The notes beneath the pieces are model-generated. The model worked only from the letters and a program-made list of their open reading frames with translations, made no database searches and was not told the origin of the DNA. 64,000 nucleotides of DNA, from contig NC_051089.1 in assembly GCF_901709675.1 (NCBI RefSeq), positions 6,817,476 to 6,881,475 on the forward strand, written 5' to 3'. Both the position numbers and the translations under genes were made by a program. Shown piece by piece: positions 14,501 to 26,500 of the stretch (within the stretch, counting starts at the first letter, position 1; every line of letters begins with the position of its first letter). Source of the stretch: Syngnathus acus. Its lineage: Eukaryota; Chordata; Actinopteri; Syngnathiformes; Syngnathidae.

Positions 14501-17500
14501 TACTCCAACAATATTGTTATCATTATTTCCAAAAGTGAGTCAAGGGTCAGGCTGGGAGAACCTCCGATGACTTGTCCAGGGTATTCTCCAAAGACTCGTC
14601 TCACATCACAGAACCGGTTGAGCCTTTGAGCGACCCGTGAAATCAGCATCGACTTCACTTCAAGGACACATCGGCGGATATCGTATACACACTCCTGTCA
14701 AGCCTGCTGACATAAAACACCAACTATCTGGTAGAACGGGGGAAAATGCAATTCACGATTAACATGTCTAATTTATAAGAAGAGATTTATTGAACTTGTG
14801 CAGCACCCCTCGCTTACAATTATTCTCCGACGGGCATTATCGTTAATAAAAGAGATAAATTAAAGATGTCTTGTCAAGCTCAAGGACAGCAACAGAGAAC
14901 AACAGAGAAGCTTCCGCAAAATAACCGAAAGGTAGTCACGGCGCTTTTAAAAGCCGCGCATGAATCAACAACTTGGCAGACAGCCGACACTCCGGTGAAC
15001 AACATTTATATTGCGTCAACAAGTTTCAAATCAATTTGGCGCCAATAAAAGAACATATTTTCTTGGGCTTGTGTTCAAAGCTGTCAGTGCCAAGCTGAAA
15101 ATGCAGCAATTCCACAAGTGGGATGAAGATGAAAGTGCACAAAATCCCCAAACATGCACATAGCAACAAATAACACATCCCTCTGGTGGACTATTTATAA
15201 CTCATACAGTTTTATCTTTTTCTATCAACTATGTCGTGTGTTTTGCGTAATGTGAAATCATTTTAACTCTTTGTCAAGCGCTATAATTCTGTCCGGCCAT
15301 TGCAACACAGATGTTGGCGCCTCTTAATGAGATGCGCGCTTAAACAACAAGGCAAATGCATGGTCATATGCAATTTTAATGTGTTCTCTGTCAATAAGAT
15401 TTAATTACTATGTTGCATGCTTAGCTATGAATGTTTTATGACAAAGTGGCCATTAATGTAAACAAGTTGGTCATTGTGTCCTTTGTTTTCCCTTGAATTA
15501 TGTCCGCATTCAACCGACAAACCAAAAAGGTCAAGTCGTGTGAATATGCTCGAAATCGAGCAGGAGTTTGAAAATGTTTCATTAAACAACAAGCAGAGCC
15601 ACAGAAAATTGTGATGAAGACACCTGAGAACTGTCCGACATTGTGTAAAAAAAAAAAAATGCATATGATCTCTCCTTTCACGTAAAATGTCATGATTAAT
15701 ATTCTTTACACTTATCAAACATGAAAGGTAGGCAGTGAAGCGCAGTCCTCCAGCCAGGTGGAAAGACTGTGCGGTCTGCATTTCAATACCAAAAGACTCC
15801 TCAGTTTGTATTCACGTTGCTACCTGGATAAAAGTAAAAGTGTACCCACTAAGAAAAATGATATTAAGGCGCTCTGTCAAGTCTACAGAGGGGGGTAGGT
15901 GGGGGCAGTTATAAAATAAATTATTCACAACAAAACTCAAAGCAAAACAAAAAGGTGCTTTTGTGAAACGTCCAGCAACACACCCATGTTATATTTCCAG
16001 TCGAGATGTTCCACCGATATTCGCTCCGTGAGTACTGACTGATACTGAGAACTGGTACTCGTAATCTTTCTGATGTCTAAAATTTCAGTGTTTTGTTTTC
16101 AGGTCAAAGAAATAAAACCACCATTTTGTTAAAGTAAGCGAAAAAGCGTCATTTAGACAAAAGTAGTGCTTGTCTGGATTCTTATGGCATCTATTATATG
16201 AAGGGTTCCATCCCTATTCCCTGAAAATTGTACGCAAACACCAAATCGGTATTTAATTACATATAACCTTAACGATGAAAAATCATTTCAAAATATCTGT
16301 TAATTATTTCCATCTTCTATAAAATCCTACTAAATTCTCACTCAGGCAGACTTCCATGTGAGGCAGCTGAATGGATAATGGATGACTTAGTCATGAGCCA
16401 ACTTCCTCAAGTGAACTTTACAGAAATGTTCGGCTTATCTGGGCCAGTTTGCCTTGTTCACATCGATTAATACAAACAGACGTCAGCTCCTCCATATCGC
16501 AGCATGTAAACACAATTACGTCCTGTCGATTAACCTTACAATTCCCTTGTCTTTACAAATCTCTCCATTCTTCGCTTCCAGCACTATTCTCTCCTCCTCT
16601 GCTGACTTTCTCTCCATAGCCCACTTCTGAACCCGGCGAACAACGGCGGCGCCTTCAATAATTCACTTTCCACCCCCTGAACAGGTTGTTTGCATTGCAG
16701 GGTGCTGCGGGCAGTAATAGTGAAGCAGAGGAAGAAAGAACAAAAAGACGATACAATGAACAATAAAGCAGAAGATACTAGATGAGGGCTTTTGATAGTT
16801 GAACCCAAAGAAAAAAAAACAAGCGGGAATTGGTTGGAGGGTGGCAAAGTGGGCCCCCGTCTGTGTCACCTCAAAGGAGCCACGTTGTCCAAAGAGGCAA
16901 AGCGTCGAGGAATGGCAGCAGGCCATCCAATTAGACAACACATTGAGAGAAGGCTCCCCGGGCACAGCGGGGATCAGGAAAAAGATGCGGACAGCCGGCT
17001 CGTGATGTGCCAAAGTCACTGAATGCTGAAACTTGATATTCTGCTCACTGTCACTCCAAACGCGTCGCTTGCAGATTTCACACTGCGATGGGTTTTGTAA
17101 ATAATAACAAACTTGATTTGCCGTCTTTCCCTGTCCGTAATGTAAATTGCGGACAGGGAAAGACACATTGAGATTTTATCACAGATTGAATTTTAATGAT
17201 CTGGCATGCGAGAATGAAATTCCTACCAGCAACAAGTAATGACGATGCAACAAGAACAGAATTCCTTGCAAATTTAATTGAATTGTAATTCGGTTATGAA
17301 GTCTCACAATGATTTATGTAAATGAAATGTCTGAATGGTTCAGTAAATCAAAATAGTTGAGTCATTTTAAGTCACTCTTTGTATTTTGTTATTGACACTG
17401 CTGTGCTGCGCAAACAATCGGGAGCCAAAACGATATTCCCGAAACGGAAGTAGCCTCTGTTTCTTTCATCGCACTGATTCATTGCTCCTGTTTCTTTTTC

Positions 17501-20500
17501 ATTTAGGGAGCCGATGTGTCTCGCTGTCTCCAGAGAAGTATTTCTTCCTTTTGGCTTCTCCGGATGCCCTTTGCAATGTCGCCCTCACTGCGCCTTTGTC
17601 TGCTTTTAATTTGAACCTTTTCGCCCCGCTGAGCACCTTTTCTCCACAATGTCATAAGCTAGATCCCTATCACAGGAACTGAATGGCACTTTGCTTGTAA
17701 AAGGTGGAAAGGTGGTGCGGCGGATATAAACTCGCTGGCTTTTATTTTTACTCTTCTGACGTCAGGCGCGAGTGTTCCCTTTTTTGTTTTGCACCTGCTT
17801 GTAAAGGTCAGCACTCTTTATGCCTTTTTTTCTCTTTGAATAATCAGTGCCCACATTACATACAATGTTCGGACAACATGAAGTACAAATAGACTATTAT
17901 GGATATGTTTTAAAGTCAGAAGTTAAAATTGCCACAAAGCACCCCCTAGTGGCCAAGCAACCAAATTGTGTAGTCTGATTCAAGCGCTCATCCTCATTAT
18001 TTAACTTTGCCACCCACTCTTTTTTTTTTTTTGACCGGCTGCTCGCTGTTGTTGCCTCGCTTGTTTTCCCGTGTCAGCCTTCCAGTTTCAGCTTCCCAAC
18101 AGCTGTCTGCAGATTTCAGCCACAATTGGGGCCCCTCGTATATACGAACTAAGTGGAGAGGTGGGCGGATGCTCGCCGCTGAATCAATCGGCGAGGACCT
18201 GACAGCGAGGAGAGAGATAGCGGCTGTTGAAAAAAAGTCAAACAGAGAGGAGGGATCATACTGAGAAGATGAGATTGGACAACATTTAAGTGGAACACTA
18301 AGGAAAAGGAAAGTTGTTTGTAGAGGAGTTGAAAGAAGACGGAAATGATGGGGAAACGCTTTCTTAAGGGTTCACGCACCAAATTTAAGCACATTTCAAC
18401 TCAAGTGAAACCTCTCGAGTGAAGAGCCCCTGAAGTTGTACGAACCGGAATCTGCGGGAGGAAGTGCTTCGAAACTGGAAAATGTCAGAGTTCGGCATGG
18501 ATTGAGTGAGGCAAGAGCAATCAAAAGATTGGTTTTCTCTGTGGCTACAAATTGCCATGAAAAGAGAATGAAGTGATGATTGGGCTTGAAGGCACGTAAA
18601 TTCTGCTCATCAACAAGTAATGTATTTCGACCTGTCAAAGCAAATTTCAAGCCCGCCTTAAAACAAGCACAAAAAGATTCCAGGATTTTCAAGCATGTCA
18701 AGCACCAGTTGTAAGCCTCTTTCTTGACCTGTGAAAGTTGTCCTAGTTTCTGTAAACTAAAGGAGAGCAGGATGAGAAGAGAAACTTCACTCAAACATTG
18801 CCGACAAACAGCATCTCGATGTGAGTGAGATGTGAGATGCATGGCACTGGAAGAAGAAAAAAAAAAAAAACATGGCCAAGTGTGAGCTCAGAGAGCTAAA
18901 AATCTCTGAGAGAAAGATTTTCTTTTTCACTAAAAGCGTCATGGGTGAGGAAAGGGTGCGCGGTGGAGGGAAAGTGAGAAAGGCTGAATTATTGAGGCCA
19001 GACGTGTCTAGGCACATGAGGTACTTTTACAGCGATGATGCCTCCCTGCTGTCACAGAGTTTAGACGGAGCCAGGAGCGCACTGTGGGTGTTTTGTTGCT
19101 CAGATTTGTGGTTTGAACAGGCACCTCTAAAGTCACTGTTGGCGAAAATGAACAGGGGCGCCAACACTAAGGTCGATGATATAGCAGCAAAACGCAGATG
19201 GGTTGACTTTCTGTTTTTGCTCCATCAGGGGTTGCCACAGCAAGTCACACACGTGAATAAAGAACAGTGGCAAATTTCGAACCCGCTTAATTGATCCGTC
19301 ATGGATTAAGGTGGCAAGAGGCCGCACCTGGCCGTGAAACACGACCGTCAATCAACAGTCCAATTAGTTCGGAACACAGCAATGGGATGGTTTATTTATA
19401 GACCAAAAAAAGTATTGCACTGTCCAATTACTGCTTGACCCGACTGATTCGGTTAGCGCAGAACAGCGGCGTCAAAGTGAAGAGAAGACAAAGCAGAGGC
19501 GGAGACTGAACGTGAAGGACATGAAGAAGAGTGAGAGTGACAGTGAGAGCGACGTACGGGAGGAGGTGGGCGCTCTGATGTGAATCGTGTTCGCGCCGCT
19601 GTTCACAAGCATCCTGTCATCTTCATGAATAAGTCACATGCCAAATGTTCCCCACCCTCTCCGCTTCATGCACGCCACCCACAACACACACACACACAAG
19701 TTGCAAGAGCAAAGTCACATTAGATAATTGGAAAAGAAATAGCCCGTCCCGATGTCAAAGTGTCACATCGAAAAAGTCCTCCATAAAAGTTTGTATTGCA
19801 TGTAGACAGTTGGGTCTATAGCGTGCCTTCCCACCTTTCCCACCTATTTCTGAAAATGAGCACCGTTACATAGCAATGACACTATTTTACATACAAACCA
19901 CTCCTCCGAGTTTCTCTACCATGACTTGAAGCTCAGCTCGGTGAAGCTCCAGAGTCACTTTCAAGCAAAGGTCAGACTGCACTGTCTAAAACACAATCCT
20001 AAAAAGGCACAATCAGGAAGCTCTAAAGGACTTCATTGAGCAAAAGATGATGATAGGTAAGCAGAGCTGCATTTCAAATTCCCTTCACCACTAGTGTTAG
20101 CTTCTGGTGAGAGGCACATGCTTGACTATTCAGTGAAGTTGTCAGTGTGATGGGAACGGTGGGACGGTATTTGATGATGTGTCCGCTGCATGCACCACGT
20201 ATACTGATCCACACAGTAATTAGGTGGTTTGGTGTTGAAGTGCTGCTTCCACAAGGGAAAATATAATTCATGCTTTTTTTTCTGGGCCCTCTTGCCTGCT
20301 TCACAGTCGACTTATTTTTAGATATGCAGCTCAATGCATCGCTACCCGGAGCTCTGCGCTTTTTGTCGTCATGGTAACTAAATCTGTACTTATCATTGGC
20401 CCATCCGTTAGTGCCACTCCCTCAAAACAGCAGGTGTGTAAAGTCGACTATTATTTTTGATTAAAATTATTTTTTACCTATTTATTGATTATTTATTATA

Positions 20501-23500
20501 TGTAGATTTATTTTTATTAAAACACAGGGGAACTATTTTAAAGTGTGAAAAAAAATCATTGCATTATAAATGTATAATGAAATAAAAAGTAGGCTATGTA
20601 TGATATAATTTCTGTGCTACTATTTGAACTACCAAAGAGTCTCAGCAGCAGAGCTAATTTTGGGCTCACAATTTGGCAGGCAGGAAGTCACCCTGGCTGT
20701 TCTTATCTGATGATTTATAGCAACTAATTAAAGCTTAACGCCGGCATTAATAACATATGTGCAAACCTTTCATAAGTATTCTGTTCTAGTCGCTGTCTAC
20801 AAGCTACGCCCAAAATCACAAGCAAATAAAAATCTATTCAACCTGTGTAAGTTACCACCAACGATATCCTAAAGCGTGTTTGTGTACGTGTGCGGTGCTG
20901 ACACAACGAAGTCGGGAGATAAACTCGAAAGTTCATCCAAAGGTGAAAATGCAGAGTGATCTTTGATCATCAACAGTGTAAAAAAGTTGGTCGAAGCAAA
21001 GATGGCAACATGAAATAACAATGAAGAGTTGAACAAAAGGGATAATTCTGTTGGCACCACGATGCAAAAGCAAGATCTTCCTTATCAAACTTCAACTTGT
21101 GAATTCTGACTTGCTCCAGTCTTAACCCGGAATATACACTTCAATAGGTGTACCACACATGATGTATTCACGCATGCTGTCAGTGGAAGTTTGCTTCACT
21201 CAAAAAGAAAACTTCTAAGGTCAAACTAATTTGTTGAGTAGCATCAACATTGTTAACCAGCGACTCATCCGAAAATCTTCACACATTAATGTCTGCCATG
21301 TTAAAAACAAGCTCCCATGTGATGACATCAATGAAACAGTACACTTTTTTTTCTCATTTTCGTGTCATTCGATTCACATTAAATTGCTGCGATGGTAACG
21401 ACCATGCTCGCTTTTGTTGTCTTTGTTTTAAATAGATTGACTTCTTTTTACACTTGCAATAGGCTCATTAAACACATATGGCTGTTATTAGTTAATGGAA
21501 AAGCACGCTCTAATTGTGTGAAAATCTGGATTATATTCATACATTTCAACCTCCAAATTGTTGAAAGCGTAAAAGAAAGATCCAGTTTAACATGACATGC
21601 AAATTGTAGAGTATTTTTAAAACCTTTGAGAGGTAGATTTGACAGATGGAGAGCTATTTTTAAGAGTAATTACGGGCTTCACTTTGTAAAATGGAATTCA
21701 AGGACACTCAGGACACCCTGCAATCAAAATATTCAATTAAAAAAAAAAAAAAGCTACAAAAAGATTGTAACTAATAACAGTTTTGTGTAATTTCCCTAAG
21801 AGTAAAAGAAAAAAGTAATTATAAATGTTGCAAACTAAAATGATTAACCATTACATAATTTTAGTAGATGCTATTTTAGCTCATGTTGAGATCGACTTTA
21901 CACTGAAAGCATTTTATTCCAGTGAAATATCTATTTCGGATTCTCCTATATGCGTAGTCACTTGAATGGAAGGCAGCACCTGCCATATTTGCTAAGAAGA
22001 TATACTCTTAACTGCTACCCAGTGCCCACCTCGGGCTGACGCCGGTGGACGAGGTGATAAATCACACCTCCCAAGACGCCATCTAAACGCTCTTATCCTT
22101 TAACCTCAGGTAGCAAGGCTAGTGTAAACCATGGTCAACATATCACTTCGGCCATAGTCCTCTGGCTGACCTGCGGGTTAATGGAAACGTCGTCAGGCTT
22201 TCATATGCGCTCAGCCATACACCAAGGAAAGGAGCAGAGGAAAAAATGGGAAGAATACACAGGGATGATAGTAGCGGACAATGTGCTGAGTAAGTACCCA
22301 AAACAGGCAGGCAGAGAGCCATCTCACAGCTTCTACTAACAAAAACACCTTGAGTAAAGAGCTTATTTAAGCATCAGGTGAAGAGACAACATTTGAAACA
22401 GGGCGGGGGATGACCGATACATGAGGAGAGGGATAAAGATAAAAAACGCTCTCATGTGCGAGCTCCCATCTAGACCTGATGAATGAAATCATTTCGAGTC
22501 AAATAAATTAAAGAAAACAACACGAAATTGCTTTGGCTAACTAGAATCTCCGACCTTGTTTTTCTCTTTTTTTCCATTCCCTTGTATTTGAAGACTGACT
22601 ATACATTGCAACAGATAACATCTAACCTTGGGGAACGAGTCAAGCCATTTAGTAGAATCATTTTGTGCATAATTATAATGTATGTTTTTCCCGCTTATAA
22701 GAAATAATAGAAAAAGCAATAATATATTGACTGGACAGGCAAATGTCTTGCACTGTCTCTGTGGATACTGTTGATTGTTTGAATGGTTGAATGCTTTCGT
22801 CCCTTGTGGGCACATACTAAAAACGTCTCTGTCTAGCTAGCTCGCTATTTAGTAATCTAACAGTACTATATAAATCCATCCATCCATCCATCCATATTCT
22901 GGACCACTTATCTTCACTTGGGTCACAATGTATATATTTGTGTTTTTTTAAGTGTAGAGCAACAAGCATTCACATCTGTGGACAACTTTAAATGTCGACC
23001 TAGTGTGCATATCTTGGTCATATTCTACATACGATTATATATGGTTTGCATTATCTGGTATTTTTAGGACATGCGACTGGCAATAGTATGTGACAATTTT
23101 AAGGATAAGAAAGAAGACCTTAATTTCCTCCAGAGGAACGTCTGCTATTCTTCCACTTGCACTTTCTTTTGGCCTTTGAAATATAAAGTGGACATTTGAG
23201 AAAACAGAACAGGGTCTGACAATCAGGTAGAGCATACAATTTAAAGAAAAATTACTCAGTCGTGTGTTTAGGTTTGCATGTGTGCTCAAAAGTGTTAAAC
23301 ATGTAGGAGGTAAAAATCTGAATTATCTCAACCTTAATACTCCGGTCGCTTCCTTTTGCCTTCTCCCCTTCCTTCCTCTCCTCCGCCTCAGAGCCGCAGA
23401 TAAATTATAGATGCTTATTAGAAAAGGGCAATATTCAGCATCCCAAACAAACTGAGCGGCAATGGACATGAAAAGAGGAAGCAACAAAAAAAAGTGCTGA

Positions 23501-26500
23501 TGATGAGATTGTGAAGAGTTAACATTGCAGGAAAACTAGTGAGGAAAACCAAGAAACATTTCTATTTCTAGGTCAACTGCGGAGTAAGGTGCCGTAAGAA
23601 GGTGCTACTTAAGTACTGCATGAAAATTACAGGTAACAAGGAGTAAACTGTCAAGAAAATCTATGTTGAAATAGAGTGTGTGTGCGTGTTGTGTTGAATG
23701 AGTTGAAGAGTCACTTCGTGTGTGAGAGTTTTGAAGTTCGGCGTATTGCTCCTAATCCTTCACTAAGTTGCGAGTTAGCGCTTGCAAGTGTCAGTTCACG
23801 CGTGTAATGCCTACGGATTATGTTCCATCCACATTAAATGGACAGGAAAAAGGCATAAATGCAATATGAAGGCAGGGAAGTGTGGCGGGGACTATGTAGA
23901 GATTTAAGGCAACTTTTTTTTTTTACAAATTCAAAAAGTTCCTAGGTGTTTTATTGAAACATTTCTAACATTTCTCTGTCAAAACACACAAAAACTACAG
24001 ATTCCCCTCTTTAAGATGAACTCATTATTCACTTACAATTTAGGTCGTGATAATGTTTAGTCCAATAGAGAAGACCTTGCTGACCCTGACTGTTTTTGAA
24101 AAACCTCAAACTATCATGGCAGAGACAGTCCTGTTCCATATATGTTAGATATGTTACATCATGGCACACGATGTTTGCTAAGCTATTACACGACAGATGC
24201 AAGACAAAGCACGCTTTGATGCTTCAGTCCCTGCTGACCCAGCAAACTGTTGCCGTGTAACGTACACACACACGCACACACACACACACACAGTCGCACA
24301 AGCCACCTGCATATGTCCGCACGGACCGACAGAGGCACCTCGAGAGAGGACAACAGTAAATGAAGCTCACACTCTGAAATCCATCACGCACGCTTTCACA
24401 CTTGGCCTCCCGAATGACGCCGTGGTCGCATCTGTCTACCACGGCGAGTGAGAAACAATTACAATGTGAGGAAAAATACGAGTGCTGGCATTTCTGGCTA
24501 TTTTTCTCCTAAATTTGCCTCTGCTTGTGGTTATTTGACATTGTGGTCATGGTGAAAAGATTAGCCTGGTCCCACATGCGCTGCCAGCGCAGGAACTGTG
24601 GTAACCTTCTTATTGGTGATTTATTGTTTTTTTTTAATTGATGCACACACACGGCAATACAGTAGAAACACATGAACTGGCACATTGCTTAACAGAAATC
24701 GATGGGCTTTCCATCAATCTTCCAATTTTTGAAAACCCGACACGGATGAAATTGCTCAAATCTGCAAATGACAGTCAACATCCTGGTCGTGCACAAGCCA
24801 TCAGGGGCAAAAGTCATATTTGTTGCTCTAAGTTTCTTAAAAAAAATGCTTTAATTTTTTTTTTTTCAAATTATTTACAATATATTATTTTAATTATTAT
24901 GTTACATAATCTTTTATTCATCGTTTTTCTTTCTTTCCCAAAATGACCTTTATGGAATATTATATTTGTACAAATGATCCTAAGCTTTGTTAACTGACTT
25001 TAATACAAAACAAAAAATGTACCGGTCTTTGTTTTTTCTGAACAAGCGGGCTGATGAATTTCTAGGTACATAATCAAAGCTGACCTGCACAGTGTGTTCT
25101 TAAATGACACTATTTAACAGACAGATGCTGGACGGACAACATGGTGGACACACACAGAGCGAGGGTGTGAAGTATCTTTTTCATCGGTAAGTGGAACACA
25201 AAACAACTTATCCAAAATTTGAAGTTATTTCTGTCAATGACCGCAATTCAGCTAAATTTAAAGTTATTTCTGTCAATGACCACAATTCAGCTAAAAGACG
25301 CGTTGGCCGTTTTTTCAAAAGTTCATTCTTTAGTGCGTTTCACTTGATCTGAGGAGGTTAAAAAAAAAAAGAGAGAATACGCACAAAATTGAAGTATGAA
25401 GAAATTGATAAATACTAATATTTATCACGCAAATTTCTCTGAACGCACGACTAGTCAGGCACAAAGTGTCCTCGTCAGATAGCGGCACAAAGGATCACAA
25501 ACGGAAGAAATTGTTCATTTCATATTTAAAGGCAAAGTTTTGGGCCAGACCAAATTTCTATCCTAAATACTTTGAGGAATTGACTTTGGACTGTTATAGC
25601 AAAGATAGATGAAATTTGCTGGACTGTGCTGTGATCTTATAAATATGGACGGCCTTCTAGCGATAAGACAGAACCCAAATGGCGCGCAATTATATGTGTT
25701 GACCACCTACAGTAGAATTGACAGATAATACAAGCGGTGTTTTATTTTGTTTTTTATTTAATGCTGCATACATTTCTTACAGGTCATCCAAAGACGCAGC
25801 TATACTTTGATCTCTTGATTCAGCCTGATTTCCAAACCTCAACTTTTAGTCGGGTAACATCCAAGTGGGTGTGAACACAAATCACATCCATTCATGGCAT
25901 TTCGCAGAAAATTGCAGATTGCAGATGGTTCGAAATCGAAAGGGAGATATCGAAGATCAGGTAATAATGATATTTCCAAACAAATAGTACCTTTAAACAC
26001 TGCTAATGTTGTATTTGTGACTCAGCAAAGCGGATTGGAGCGGTTGCAGTGTGCCTGGGGCTGGTCGCTCTTCTCCTGCTGGGTGTCATCATAGCCATGC
26101 TGGGCCATTGTGAGTACATGATTGTGCTGTACCAACACTTGCATTCTTACACGGTTCTTTGAAGGATTTACAATATGCTTTGTTTTGTCGCAGACATCGG
26201 ACCGTGCCGTGGGAATGACATGGAACAAGCCAGTGATTTTAGCGCGTGTCCCAATCTGAAATTACAATTTTTCCAATTGCAAGGCAGTTACAACACCTCA
26301 TTAAAATTGAAAAATCAGCTGGATACCGCGCTGTCTTTTCTAACTGAAGAGAAGATCGCTCGTGAGGTGGAGCGAGACGCCCTCAAAGTTAAGCATGATG
26401 CCTTCAAAAGTGACACGGAATACCTGCAGGGTAAACAACAACAACTTAAAACATTGCTGGGAAAACTTGGTAAGTACTACCCCACCCCCCAATAAGAAAA

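Larger units (their letters stand above)
2566..25893. other. mdga1 intron 1, left part; no gene recognised
   Basis: This is about 23 kb of intron. Contents I can point to are a near-palindromic X-box at 13011, a LINE/SINE-type tail at 14425-14492, a 15-bp inverted repeat at 17123-17164, a GGAT-tail repeat in reverse at 22876-22930, a CA tract at 24265-24292 and a 39-bp tandem duplication at 25222-25299. Open frames up to 167 codons occur but show no domains, lack flanking splice signals and lie in low-complexity or AT-rich sequence. The size and the stretches of ATTAAT/TAATTA-type sequence would fit regulatory elements, but I cannot test conservation. Confidence 0.55.

Noticed and set aside
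16663-17166. 167-codon minus-strand frame in mdga1 intron 1
   Set aside because: The peptide has no domain, contains runs of F and S from T-rich DNA, and has overlapping frames on both strands with the same lack of signal.
17941-17956. CCCCCTAGTGGCC as a CTCF site
   Set aside because: One base short between AG and GGC compared with the CTCF core; similar CTAGTGG wording recurs near 28095 and 53410 and may simply be repeat-derived.
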